NCBI GenBank assembly: GCA_025267735.1
Contig: CM046301.1
Span: forward strand, 66,235,872 to 66,299,871
DNA from: Mactra quadrangularis
Taxonomy: Eukaryota > Mollusca > Bivalvia > Venerida > Mactridae
Length of the DNA: 64,000 nt
Reading direction: 5' to 3'
The notes under the pieces are model-generated. The model was not told where the DNA came from, did not search any database, and was given only the letters and a program-made list of their open reading frames with translations. Shown here piece by piece: positions 51,650 to 63,630 of this stretch. Both the position numbers and the translations under genes were made by a program. Position 1 is the stretch's first letter; each line of letters starts with the position of its first letter.

Positions 51650-51955
51650 CCCCCGCCCTCACACTCATAGGGGGATCTAGGAGGGGAGTCAAGATTTCCA
51701 AGCCCCCTGAAATTTCCAAAACATATCCGTCCATGAGTGTATTTGTTAACTGTAAGCCATTTTTAAGAAGCATGTCAAAGCAATTTTCTCGGGCTTGCTT
51801 CGCTTGGTCTTGTGTTTAACATACATCAAATAGTTTTGTACTTCTAATTAATATGCTCCATTATTCTTCAAACAGTGTATAATATGGTTGTGGTTCGTAA
51901 GTTTGGACCCCCTCCCCCAGAAAGAATCCAGGAGCCACCCCTGACACTTACAAAT
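51650..51955 (+). repeat. Dispersed repeat, copy 1 of a direct pair
   Basis: GGGGATCTAGGAGGGGAGTC, CCCCCTGAAATTTCCAAAA, TAATATGGTTGTGGTTCGTA and AGTTTGGACCCCCTCCC occur in the same order in 52,085-52,370. The copies are diverged and 430 bp apart. Confidence 0.6.
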
Positions 51956-52084
51956 TTAAGTGCATTCTGGCTACATCCATGTATTGTGAAACAATGTTGC
52001 AAGTTTCTACGAGTTCATAACTGCAAACATATACAATTCTGCAGGTCCAAATAATTTTGTACCTGTATAATCTACACAATTTAT

Positions 52085-52370
52085 AGGCAGATCTAGCAGG
52101 GGGTCAGGGGGGTCCAGACCCCCCTGGAATTTCGAAAATGTACCGTTCTATTAGTGTATTTATTGACATTAAGTCATTTTTAAGTAGCATGGACCAATTT
52201 TTCTCTCTGCTTAACATAGATTTAATGGTTATGTAGTTTTTTTATTATTAATATGTTGCATTATTCTGCAAAATGTGTATAATGTGGTTGTGGTTCAAAA
52301 GTTTGGACCCCCTTGAAAAAGTTCGGATCCCCCTCCCAAGAAAGAAACCCTGGACCCCCTGCAATTAATA
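52085..52370 (+). repeat. Dispersed repeat, copy 2 of a direct pair
   Basis: GCAGATCTAGCAGGGGGTCA, CCCCCCTGGAATTTCGAAAA, TAATGTGGTTGTGGTTCAAA and AGTTTGGACCCCCTTG align with 51,650-51,955. The CCCCC/GGGGG words near the ends are partly inverted, which suggests a short terminal-repeat element. Confidence 0.6.
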
Positions 52371-52604
52371 TCCCAAACAAATCTAGCATTGTAATTAACT
52401 ATCACAAATTGTGTAAACATAGCTGACAATACTCTTATGTTCAATACTATCAGCAAAAATAAAATTTTAGATAAAAATGGACCTCCACTGCCACATTCTA
52501 TTGATAGAATCCCCTCCCCCCTTAGGAAAAATTGTGTTACCCCTTGGTAACGAATGCTGGATCTGCCCTTTCATGTACACGCAAACAGAGTGATTAAATC
52601 TTAC

Positions 52605-52625
52605 CTTGTAATAAATGAGGTATAC
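52605..52625 (-). other. Candidate end of a TLR 5' non-coding exon
   Basis: On the minus strand, TTTATTACAAG|GTAAGATTT is a near-perfect donor (gt at 52,604-52,603). Because the first coding exon of the receptor opens with an acceptor at 50,044, at least one upstream non-coding exon is needed, and this donor is a plausible partner. The exon start is not defined. Another donor-like site is near 52,950. Confidence 0.3.
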
Positions 52626-53053
52626 TTATATTTTCTAAAACACAGTTTATATATAGCATTATTTCAATACATGTGCTTAAAATAGCATTAAGATTATACT
52701 TCTAACAATTTTTCTTAATATACATGTTTATCTTGTTAATCAATACAGTTTAAATGCCTGACTCGACCTACATCTTGCTGGTTGTCAACAAAATTATAAA
52801 TGACCTTGTCGTTACTAACAGAAGCCATTGTTAATAAATAAATGCATGCATATAAACTTCATACTCAAATTTATAGTTTTACAAAATATAAAGTTATTTA
52901 TAATTAATCATCAAACACAGAGAAAACAATTTAAAAGCAAATTTAACTTACATTTACATCTACTGCAGGTCACCGCACAAATGCTGTCGAGTCTAGACAA
53001 CACTGCAGATTGGATTATCTGAGAGAAATTCCTATGACGAATGCTCATTTTCC

Positions 53054-53088
53054 GAAAACGAAAGTAGGACATTGGGTTTCCCCACGTG
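53054..53088. promoter_or_regulatory. Clustered IRF-like, kB-like and E-box matches
   Basis: GAAAACGAAA (53,054-53,063) fits the IRF core GAAANNGAAA. GGGTTTCCCC (53,074-53,083) is a near-match to a Rel/NF-kB site. CACGTG (53,083-53,088) is an E-box. They lie about 450 bp upstream, on the minus strand, of the candidate 5' exon end of the Toll-like receptor. Each single match is expected by chance a few times in a window of this size; only the clustering is notable. Confidence 0.3.
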
Positions 53089-53981
53089 TTTCAGTCTTAG
53101 TTTTTTTGTCCAAGAGAAATAACTCTTACAAAACGTTTTGAAATTTTGTATAAAGATTTATCTTTCTTGTATGATAAGATAAACTTACACTTAAACTTTT
53201 TCATTTGATTAAACGCCTATTTCTATGTTACATATTCAATGGCGTTGTACAAAAATGTTATAAAAAAAAATAAATACATGTAAGTAAAAACCCTCCACCA
53301 TAAAAAACGTATGTATATACAATAACACAAATAAAATAAAAAGCCTTTATAATTCATAATTATTTTTGGACCTACATCCTTCACAGTTCATGATTCCACC
53401 TAATTTTACATTTTTATCACTAATTTCTTATTTATTTCTATTTATTTTACATTGAAAATTGGTGTCCTGAACAGTATAATATGATGCTACTGTTAACCGG
53501 ACATGTCCTGAACAGTGTAACATAACGCCACTGTTAACCAGACAAGATGATAAGATAAGACAAATATCGAGAATAATTGTATATGTACTTAATATGTTTT
53601 ATAAATTATACTTCCAACAATGTCATTCTTTTCTCAAAGCATTGTATAGTAGCTACATAGTTTATGCTGACAATAGTCTGCTATTGTTAGAATGGTGGTC
53701 CATTGCTCTCGATTTGATTCATCAACTTGTTCAGTCCCAGTCCGCAGCGTTTTGAAATTTGCATTTCAAATTCAGTGAAAGAGTTCACTGCATGTAAAAT
53801 AAATCGTGTAAAATGTCCACACACGCTTTTTTACGACAGTGAAACAATACAATATAGAAGGATTCGTAAATCATTATACAGTATTATTTGACAACATTAA
53901 ACATGCACCGTATGCATAGTCGTGAATTTCCGTATGAAATATATTACTTTAAGGTTTAGTAATAGGACACAAAGATCCATC

Positions 53982-54050
53982 TAAGGACTTGGTGTAGTGG
54001 TAAAACGTACCATCTCACAATCAAGAGGCTACGGGTTCGATCCAACATAA
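53982..54050 (+). repeat. tRNA-like retroposon head
   Basis: ACTTGGTGTAGTGGTAAAAC (A-box-like) and TACGGGTTCGATCCAACAT (B-box-like) are spaced as in a tRNA, but the acceptor stem does not close and the anticodon arm is poor. It is treated as a SINE head or tRNA pseudogene. Confidence 0.45.
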
Positions 54051-54384
54051 AACTTTATTTTTTGCAATTTAAACATAATAGGTAGATGCTTAACAAATAC
54101 TTGTTAACACGACGGCGCAAGGATTCCATGATTAAGAAAACCTGAGCGAAAGTGTATTACACACATTTATAAAAGGCCTTCAGTCTTTAACCATGTCACA
54201 AAATTATAATCAAAATATAAATAAAGGAAAAAGTATGAAAATAAAGAGACAACAAATTTCGTTAAATGAAATATAATTAATATTCAGTATTTAGTTATTA
54301 ATTTAATTAGTAAAAGTAATAAGTAAGTCATAGTGTTGCTACTATGTTACTAGTGTTTGCTAAATTACAAAAAATAACAACTTG

Positions 54385-54455
54385 TGCGGGAATCGAACCC
54401 GGGGTATTTCAAATGACAAGTCAGTATTTTACCTCTGCACCACAAACTGTTTGAT
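54385..54455 (-). repeat. tRNA-like element, minus strand
   Basis: Read on the minus strand: AGTTTGTGGTGCAGAGGTAA, later CCGGGTTCGATTCCCGCAC and ACAAGTT. A seven-base acceptor stem with two wobble pairs and a good T-arm can be drawn, but the anticodon stem (around TTGTCAT) does not pair. It is probably a tRNA-derived SINE or pseudogene and not a working tRNA. Confidence 0.4.
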
Positions 54456-56701
54456 ATAATACAATCGTTCCTTTTTCATCTATACATTGTATTGTCACAC
54501 ATTAAAGCAACGAAACTTGACGAATGTATGCGAACTAAGCCGTAATAGTACAGCACCTGAGGCTATTTTTTTTATTTTTTATCCAGAGCGGTTCTTTGCA
54601 TTTTTGGATAGAAGGACGTCTGAAGTTAAATTTTAGCGAGGATGGACATCTGAAATCATGATACTTACCATGGAAACCAAGATGGCGTCCAAGATGGATA
54701 CTATGTAATACACTATGACTTGTATTTTTCACACAATTATTACTACAAAAAGTCTTCTGTAGTTAATTGTGGGTCAAGGTCAAGGTCAAATCAAGGTCAA
54801 AACATAAAAATGCAGAAAAATCGTGTTTTTTACCACACATTTTTGTTGCCATGTGAGAATTTATTCACCAAAACCACTTAAAATTGTTTTTTTCTTTTCG
54901 GTTATTTTATTTTCTATTAAAAAACATGATTTTATATTTCTAAATTGAAAATTAATGAAATGGGAAGTCAATATAAACAGGAAGCTTAGCTTCAACTGTT
55001 ACGGAAAAATGGTTATTTCACCTATGTACAAGTTGTCTGTATCTTCTTGTTATATTTTACATAAAAATATGCTTTGCAATAATTTTGGTAGAAATACTTG
55101 ATGCAAGTAAATTTTAGAAAGAATATAATGAGGGCAAGGTCAAGGTCATAACAAGGTCAAACTTGTGGTTAAGTAACGAATGGGGTATTTGACGACCAAC
55201 AAATGCCGCTTCGGTTTAAAAACAAGAATATAATTAAAAATTAAGACCATTTAAAATATTGCTATGGTCATTTATGAAGACTAACACAAAAAATGCTATT
55301 AAATGTATTTTATAGTCATGTAATAACTGAATACCCTTTACTGGTTGCCACATAGTGCGAAAATTTGACATTTTTTTCACACTAACGCAAAAGGGTCATT
55401 TCAAGATGCTCTTATTTCATAACTAAATTACTGACAGATATGCAACTTGGTACAAATATTCTCTGGGTGATTGTCTGACAAAAACATGCCAGTTGAACCC
55501 GAATCATCGTTACCATTGCAACACTGGGAAGGAGCAAAAAGGCCAAAATGCAAGTTTTTTGCATTTTTTTTTCAACCCAAAATTATCTTTCCTATCAGCT
55601 ATTTTTTTGAATAAGATTTTAAGTGACAGTTCTTGAGAGAGACTGAACACATGTTTTTTATCACAAGTTTGCTTCATTTTTATGCAATAAGGGGCCATGC
55701 GACTCTTTCAAACTTCACTTTCTGTGTAAGAATTGGAAATGGAATCAATTCTTGTTGACTTTCAAAAAGATCTGAAATCGACTATGCAAAAGAAACACAT
55801 CGGTCATTGAATGTTAAAAAAGTTTCAAATTGATTTTGTTTTAGACTTATATAGAAGGTTCTATAAAAAGTTATGAAAGAAAATCGCTGGCTAAGCCAGA
55901 CCAGTAGAAATCAACATTGCACATGAGGATACAGTGGAAGCAGATGTTGTATATTATAATACGCAATTATTACAGCAGAAAAAAACTAAATAAATTATAT
56001 TTCTTTATGGTGATTCTAACGTGTTTGTTCTTGGACTTTAAGGGTACTTCGAGATAAAATGGTAAAAATAGTCTTTTGAAATTATAGATTCGAGCTGGAG
56101 TAGAAACATTAGGAGTGTAACAATACAGCAAAACATACTGTAATATATTGCAATATACAAAACCCGGCTTGCAATGGATTGCAATACGTATCGGATTTTA
56201 GTAGACATACGAAGCATGAATTAATGCACATATATAGCATTCTTTACACTCATATGTGTATTTTCAGATGATCTCTTATCCAAATATTTGACTTAATTGT
56301 ATAAATGCATTATGTGTTACATGTTAGAAAATGCATTTTTTAAACTGACTTTCGAAGAAAAATATTCTCTAATTTGACGGAATGTTTAACATTTTAAAGC
56401 ATAATAAGATTATTTCAAGTTATACGTTTTCAACACATTTTGACACTAATTTCAGATATTTATAAAAAAAAAAAACAGTACAGCACTACAAAAAATGGTT
56501 CAGAGAACAACGAACCGGTTAAATTCATTATATGCAGATATATTCATAAACTCTAGACTTGAAAACTTTTATAACCACAAAGTTATCAAAATATAACATG
56601 TATTACAGACACAATAATCAATTCAAAAATTCTACTTTCTAAATATATCAATTTGAAAAGTGTCCATTCAAAAACGTCATAATTTATATTGCAATATTAT
56701 A

Positions 56702-56963
56702 CCTCGTTTAGGATAACTTGAGACAAACGATTCAGTTTGTTTGCATATTTGGGACTCAGGTATTACATAAAACAGGGAGGTCAGCTGATTTTGTGTAATA
56801 AAAGTATTAAACATGTCTTAATGCGTGGAACGTGTGTTCTCGTACTAAATTTAATACATCAAAACACACTGATAATAGGCGATAATTACGTGTACTAAAC
56901 TTAAATCCACCTGTGTATAAAAATGGTATCGTTGTATTTTGTCTCAAGTTATCCTAAACGAGC
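56702..56963. repeat. 262-bp MITE nested in the large element
   Basis: Perfect 25-bp terminal inverted repeats: 56,703-56,727 (begins CTCGTTTAGGATAACTTGAG) and 56,938-56,962 (ends GTTATCCTAAACGAG). TA flanks both ends (56,700-56,701 and 56,964-56,965), consistent with Tc1/mariner-type insertion. No coding capacity. Confidence 0.8.
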
Positions 56964-58639
56964 TATAACTGATATATTGGTAAGGCCATGCCAAATTAGA
57001 ATTCTGTTAAGCGTCAACTCAAATTTGACAAACCTAGGTACCTGTTCACAAAAACACAAACCGAAAAAGAAAACACAAGTATTTTTACGGCAAAACAATG
57101 CATTATATATAAATGTTTTTCAATGGAATAACATCCTCATAATATAAAACAATGCTCTGAATCTTATATAAAATGACTAGTGTTTTTTTCACGTAAAATA
57201 TACATTGTATTAATTAATTTATTACGATGAATAACGTCGTTGCCAAACACATTTTTCCCTGAATTAAATTGTCGTATCGAATCCCGGAACATCGGAATTA
57301 TTTAAGAAAACTTTGCCTATATTTTGTTTTTATTTTGATTGAGGAGTCTAAAACCTACGCACACGCGGACGCTTAACAATATTCCGATATGGCATGGCCT
57401 AAACCATTTCACCCTAGGGAACACACTCCTAATATTCCACTTCATGACATTGCATAATCCAATTCAGTACAAACTGGGCGCGATAATACCCGTACAGTAG
57501 TCGCTAAACTGTGCGCATTAAAATCATGACCAGACACGGTTTTAAATGATTTTTTTAAGAAAAAGTGATTTAAAAGCGGGGGAGTATCTTGTTCAAATTT
57601 TCAAACCAAACTCCGATTGTATAACAATTCATGCTAAGCTCAAGACATAAAACCCCTTCCATCTACTGGTTATGCTATTAAGGACCAAATAATTATAGTT
57701 GTCTGAACACATCAAACTTACACACACATTGTATGAATATTAGTGTATAGTAAGAAGTGGATCCATGAATATTTGGATACACTGAAGATGATCATTGCAT
57801 TATAGTACCTGTGCATGTATGTAGGAGTGTCTCTGATAGTATTTCTATAGTATGTGGATGTAAGGATTGTTCAACGCAAAGATGCCTTTGTAAAAATCAA
57901 AGCACTGAAAGCACTGACTGACAAATAGTTTGAAAGGTACGGGAGAGGAATTATTCTAATGCTCTAGTGCTTATTTGGTGATTTATTTACTTTTATATTT
58001 GCGACTTATCTAACCACAAGAACTTACAACTAATTTTTACATTTTTCAAGCCAAAACAACTTCCTAATCTAGCTTCACTTCCCGTCGTATATCCAAGGTA
58101 CTGGCTAGTTACTATCGATACTGACAATCTGATAGCTTGATTTCAACAATAGATAATACTAGCTAAAGGCCCCCAATTTGTAATTTTCATATCAAGGCTT
58201 AAATGTTCATGATTTATTTCATTTAGGTACTACTAGGTATCTGTTTTGTAACGTTTTAGCTTCCAAATTAGAAAGTCTACCTCTCCGCTCACAAAACGTC
58301 TCGCACAAGTCCGTATTTCTACACCCTTGCAAATTAAAGTCTTTCACGCTGAATTTAGGAGTAGCGTATGAAGAAATCTGACTGACGCATATAGCTTGTT
58401 TGTTTTTGTTGGGCTTAATGTCATAGCGACAAATTGTATAGGTTATATCACGGAGGTCAGTTCACCTACACACAGGTTCTGGAAGGCTAAATCTCTGGAT
58501 TAAGCTGTTAACCAACTATAAGGTGCATACTTCCGTCAGTGACTGACTACTGCCCTACATAATTTAAAATCGGTGTTAGGAGGGAGAATGGCGTAGACGT
58601 TATTTCATTACCAAGGCCTGCGAAAGTATCAAACCTGCG

Positions 58640-58747
58640 ACCCCTCTATCAGTAAACTTGTGCTACCGACTGAGCTATCTGTTATTTGCGTGTAATGTTT
58701 GCACTTTATGCGTCAGGCATATAGTGCAAACATGACTCGCAAATAAC
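58640..58747 (-). repeat. tRNA-like element joined to a 67-bp hairpin
   Basis: On the minus strand, CAGATAGCTCAGTCGGTAGC (A-box-like) and GTCGCAGGTTTGATAC (B-box-like) form a tRNA-like head. Directly beside it, GTTATTTGCG (58,681-58,690) pairs with CGCAAATAAC (58,738-58,747), and ATGTTTGCAC pairs with GTGCAAACAT inside. It may be a SINE inserted next to or within a hairpin. Confidence 0.4.
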
Positions 58748-59049
58748 ATTTTTTATGAATTAAACAGGAGTTATTATATAATCACTTTCAATTCTGAAGG
58801 TTCAATAAAATCTGGAAATGGAGAGCAACTCTACTTGACTTGAGACATGGATAAAACTAAGCCAATTCATATTAAAAATTTCGGAATTTTCCAAAGAATT
58901 TTAACTTTGATAATGTTAAGTTGTAACTGAATGTAATGTCACTTATGTAAATTGGATAGTAAACATTCAAGTCAACAAATGCATTATTTGCTATCTATTA
59001 CTGCATACTGATTTCATCATCACCATCATCCAGTTTAGTTTTAACAGAC

Positions 59050-59295
59050 CGTTGATTAATTCTTTGGCAAGGATGAGGCCTGTCCGTCTCGTCTGGAATG
59101 AAGTCTTCCTCTCCATAATTGGCGGTCTTGAGGTTTGGTGTTATTCATTTTCTGTACCAGCCGATCACGCTTAACCAGATCTTCCTAGGTTAGCTTCGGT
59201 CTGCCTCTGCCCTGATGTGCAGTAACGTTCAAATCCCTGACCTGGGAGATCCAGCTTGTGTTACGTTCTACGTGACCAAACAATCGGTCTGTGCG
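59050..59295 (-). pseudogene. Decayed LINE reverse-transcriptase C-terminal tail
   Basis: The minus-strand translation starting near 59,295 reads RLFGHVERNTSWISQVRDLN, then HQGRGRPKLT, a TAG stop, and EDLVKRDRLVQ, KPQDRQLWR. The RxFGHVxR...GRGRPxxTW...D...W signature is characteristic of the region after the reverse transcriptase domain in invertebrate non-LTR retrotransposons. The stop replaces the usual tryptophan codon (TGG to TAG). No upstream RT motifs are attached, so this is a 5'-truncated dead copy lying inside the large inverted-repeat element. Confidence 0.7.
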
Positions 59296-60222
59296 ATTAG
59301 TTGTTGTATGGGTGACCATTATGAATTATACCAAGCTACGTGTCTGCCACAAGTCTTCAGGGTTCGTACATAGCCTTGAAAGTCATTGAAAGAGTTCTGA
59401 CTTGAAAAATGATGAAAACAACTTAAATATCTATCAATTACTTTGAAAACACATGTTTGAAGCAGTGATTTGCAGTGGTGTGCATCTGTGCTAATGGCAT
59501 ATAAAATATCAAAATCGCCTATTTGCGCCAAGCTCAACCATGCTTTTCAATCAATTTGAGACTATTAATTCGAGAAGAAAGTATATTATTTTCATGATTA
59601 TGGAACACCGAGTGTTGTAACCTTAAAATCATATCTAGGTATTGTTTGAAAAAAATGCCTTAAAATACAAATTCTACCTTGAAAAGTCCTTGAATTTAGG
59701 TGAGAGAACTCTGAACGATCCCTGGTCTTGAAACTAGTTATTCTAATTAAATTTAGAAGCATTTCAATGAAAGAAAGTTGTCTAAAACATTTTTGCGCGC
59801 TTCCCCCATTAAAAGATGTCTCGGGTTATGAAGATGTCCCTGCATCCCTCATCGCCTCAAAAAGAGGTTCATTTATTGCAGAAAAAATGATTAAAATGTT
59901 GATTAGAAAACATGTGTTCTGTCTCTCTTAAGAACTGGCACTTGTAATCTCATTCTAAAAAATATTTGGTTGGAAAAAATGCAAAAACTTGCATTTTGAC
60001 CCTTTTTTCTCCTCCACAGTGTTTCCATGGTAACGGTGGTTTGGGTTCAACTGGCATTTTCTGTCAGATAACCACCCAGAGAATATTTGTACCAAGTTGC
60101 ATATCTGTCAGTAATTTAGTTATGAAAAAAGAGCATCTTGAAATGACCCTTTTGCGTTATTGTGAAAAAATGTCAAATTTTCGCCCTACGTGGCAACCAG
60201 GAAAGGGTATTCAGTTATTATA

Positions 60223-60613
60223 GTCCAACAGAATTAACCTGAGCTTGACCTTTACGCAAGAATATATTAAACTCAGTATATTCGGTCTATTTTTGTCTTC
60301 GTTTGTAAATCGCGCTATATCGGAAGCTTTCGGCAAAATACACATACTGAACAATTAATGTTGTTTTCATAAGAATAAATACTTTGAAACTGTGCCATAA
60401 TACTGCTGACTTATTTGTTTACCCAAAAACTAATGTGTCCAAAATTAAAAGTACAATAACATGCCACTTTTAATAAATTGATTTATACTCACATCGGTTG
60501 TTATAAACACGTGTATAACCGTTTACACGCATACGGAAACTCACGACTTTATGTAAGTGAAGTGTGTAATTATTATAATTAGGTAGTTCAAGCTCAGGTT
60601 AATTCTGTTGGAC
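60223..60613. repeat. 391-bp MITE nested in the right arm
   Basis: Terminal inverted repeats of about 29 bp (GTCCAACAGAATTAACCTGA at left; AGGTTAATTCTGTTGGAC at right) are flanked by TA on both sides. The left arm of the host element shows the uninterrupted sequence (AATAACTGAATACCC in complement), which proves this is a later insertion. Confidence 0.85.
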
Positions 60614-61457
60614 TAAACCTGACTATAAAATACATTTAATAGCATTTTTTGTGTTAGTATTCTTATATGACCATAGCTATATTCTAAATGGTCTTAATTT
60701 TTAATTATATTCTTGTTTTAAAACAGAAGCGGCATTTGTTGGTCGTCAAATACCACTTTCGTTACTTAAACACAAGTTTGACCTTGTTATGACCTTGCCC
60801 TCATTATAATCTTTCTAAAATTTGCTTGCATCAAGTATTTCTACCAAAATTATTGCAAAGCATATTTATATGTTAAATAAAACAAAAAGATTCAGACAAC
60901 TTGTATATAGGGGAAATAACCCTTTTTTCCGTAACAGTTGAAACTAAGCTTCCTGTTTATATTGACTTCCCATTTCATTAATTTTCAATTTAGAAATATA
61001 AAATCATGTTTTTTTAATAGAAAATAAAATACCCGAAAAGAAAAAAACAATTTTAAGTGGTTTTGGTGAATAAATTCTCACATGGCAACAAAAATGTGTG
61101 GTAAAAACACGATTTTTCTGCATTTTTTTATGTTTTGACCTTGATTTGACCTTCACCTTGACCAACAATGACATTGAAAGACACATCAGTGGAAAAGTCC
61201 ATGTCTGTCCATTAATAAGCTAGCAATAATTTATTAACTACATGTACAGAAGACTTTTTGTAGTAATAATTGTGTGAAAAATACAAGCCATAGTGTATAA
61301 CATAGTATCCATCTTGGACGCCATCTTAGTTTCCATGGTAACTGCCATGATTTCAGATGTCCACCTACGCTAAAATTGAACTTTAGACATCCTTCTATCC
61401 AAAAATGCAAAGAACCGCTCTGGACAAAAAATTAAAAGAAATAGCCTCAGATACTAA

Positions 61458-62558
61458 ATCGATACGGAAACTAATGAAGTGCATGTTTAATGTTGTCAAA
61501 TAATTTTTAATGTATTGTAGTAAAAAATCGATAATATGCTAGGTGTAGCTGTTGATGTTTTTTCCAGATACGCTTTCGTTTTATCGTTCTCCGAAAGACG
61601 ACGAACACCTACAACGTACATAAATAGTACTTGTGGTTGAACGATCATTGCATCTTATCCTGTCTTCTTTTTCTTATAATATGCGATCCTTTGACTTGTA
61701 TAAAATTTATGAAACAGTTAGTATATTGGATTTATCTAAATTAATTAAATATTTAAAAACACATAACTTTTTTATTTCTTTGCTTAACCCGAAACTGGAT
61801 AATCTCAAATTTTACGTGTCTGAACCCCCTTCAAAATGGCAGCCACAGAAAAAAAATATCTCAGGAGTTCCAAAGGTGCATATACCCACCACTTTTTGTC
61901 GCTGAGCGCCCCTAATGGCCAGAAAATCAATCGGGATCACTGAGTGCAGAAAATTAATCATACCAAACTTTTAGACCCATCAAGATTTTTGCTTTATGAT
62001 GCAGCCTTATAGCTCTGATTGTAGATATGTCTGTATTGCGATGATATAATCTACAAGCCGTGACCCCATGTTGTGATAGATAAGGATCATAGGTCACGAT
62101 TTCAAGTCATATCAGGGGATTAATTAAATCCGTTGTAGACAAATGTTTTTTATTGTCCATAGTGCAACAAGTGTAAGTTAACAGATAAATGTTTCACAAC
62201 TTTTAAAGTGACATTTTGTATACAATACATTCAGATGAAACAAGAATGATGATTGAAATAATTTTTTGATGGTCAAATTATGTTAGAAATGAGAATTATG
62301 TACTCATTAATTTACAATTTTTAAACTCTGTGGTTATTAGATTATAAATCCAACTAAGTTAGTTTTTCATTTAATCCAGTTTAGATTAACTTCTAATTTT
62401 ATTTGTTCGAGCTACTATATTATTATTGTATGTGCATTTTAACTATGGTATCATTGCTTAACCATTGTCATGTTATTTTCAGATTAATGTTTTATTTGTA
62501 TTATATTATATATATTATACTTGTATACACACGCGTATATTGTCAATTAAAACTTCAG
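61458..62558. other. Non-coding stretch before the LDLa exons
   Basis: No confident exon. An upstream exon of the right-hand gene must lie here or further left, because its first visible exon begins with an acceptor. Short ORFs show no recognisable domain. Confidence 0.35.
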
Positions 62559-63630
62559 AGGTACGTCGTTGAAGAAAGGCAATTGTCACCATGTGGAGAT
62601 ACTGGTGATACTTACCATATTTCTAGACGTTGTATGTATGATACAGAGAGTGAAGGACGCCTACTAGAGTGTAGATATGGTGATCATCTAAATGATTGTG
62701 GTAACTTGTTTTCGTTTTCTTTAAGGCTTGAACTGAAATAAAAGTGAATTGTTTTGAGCTGTATTTTAGCCAATGATTGTCTCAAAGAGATTTTTAAAGA
62801 TAAAATTTTCATTTTATCTACGACTTACACTTGTAGTTGATTATATGATTTAAGTAGTCTCTTTTGAAATACCTATATCAATCAGTTTAAAGTTGATGCA
62901 TAATGCACAGTTAGTAGTTTATTTATTCAATCTGTCTCAATATTTTAGACTTATTCCTTTATAAACATATTTTGGATTAAAATTATAATCATGTCTTTGT
63001 TTTCTTCTCATTTTCAATTAAATAGACTCAGTATTCAAATCATCTTAAACTAGAATATGGTTCATTTGTCATAGGGTGGCATTGCGTATTGATCCGCATA
63101 CAATGTTTATGTAAAATAGTGAAAGTACATTATTGCAATTTGCATTTATATATTTTAACATAATGGTATTTTCTTTTGACATGTGATGAACAAGTTTATT
63201 TGGCCACAGTGGTCTGTGGCCTTCTGGATTGTAATTAAATTAACGTCTCAACTGTGCCTTTATGTTAATTTGATACGTTCTTCCTCTTTTCATTATCATT
63301 GTTGTTGATGCTGTTGTTGTTGTTATTTTAAATGCCTTATAATTTATTTTTTAGTTAAAAGTTTCTCGTGCTCTACTCATATTAATACTAATTTAAAGTA
63401 TACTTTCTTTATTTGATGGTTTTATGTAAATTTGATATATGATTAAAATAAATAATATTTACTCTTATTCTTTTGTAAACACAGTGCTAATATCGACGAT
63501 TGGTTATTTTCAGGTAATTTCTCTTGTCCAAATGACACAGTAAAGTGTCCTGGAAGTTACTGCATTCCAATAAATTTTGTGTGTGATGGAATTAAGCAAT
63601 TCCCAGGTGGAGACGATGAATTTGGTTGTG
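62559..63630 (+). CDS. LDL-receptor class A module gene, two exons (partial)
   Basis: Exon 62,559-62,700 (acceptor AAACTTCAG, donor GTAACTTG) encodes a cysteine-rich segment, [19 protein letters not shown] to [10 protein letters not shown], with five cysteines. Exon 63,514-63,630 (phase 1 to phase 1, as usual for exported modules) encodes one LDLa repeat: [20 protein letters not shown], then [15 protein letters not shown]. The calcium-cage acidic residues (D of CDG; GDDE) are present, but the fifth of the six canonical cysteines is replaced by F (KQF). LDLa modules bind ligands or calcium in extracellular proteins. The CRxGxHLxxC...[10 protein letters not shown] arrangement is one I associate with multi-LDLa molluscan receptors and secreted proteins, from memory only. 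Both ends of the gene are missing, so receptor or secreted protein cannot be decided. Confidence 0.75.

Larger units (their letters stand above)
54555..61457. mobile_element. Large inverted-repeat element (~6.9 kb) with ~1.1-kb arms
   Basis: The left arm, about 54,555-55,690, begins GCACCTGAGGCTATTTTT. The right arm, about 59,870-61,457, is its reverse complement, ending AATAGCCTCAGATACT. Landmarks in both are CCAAGATGGCGTCCAAGATG (and complement), the GTCAAGGTCAAATCAAGGTC series and GGTCATTTCAAGATGCTCTT. Identity is roughly 80-90% by eye. The right arm is lengthened by a nested 391-bp MITE. The ~4.2-kb interior has no intact transposase. Similarity also continues outside the arms (53,880-53,935 against 61,463-61,510), so the true ends are uncertain. 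Confidence 0.7.

Noticed and set aside
54385..54455. A functional tRNA gene on the minus strand
   Set aside because: The T-arm and a wobble-rich acceptor can be drawn, but the anticodon stem does not pair; more likely a SINE head.
61633..61905. 90-codon plus ORF before the LDLa exons as a first exon
   Set aside because: No signal peptide, domain or clear donor in frame; not supportable.
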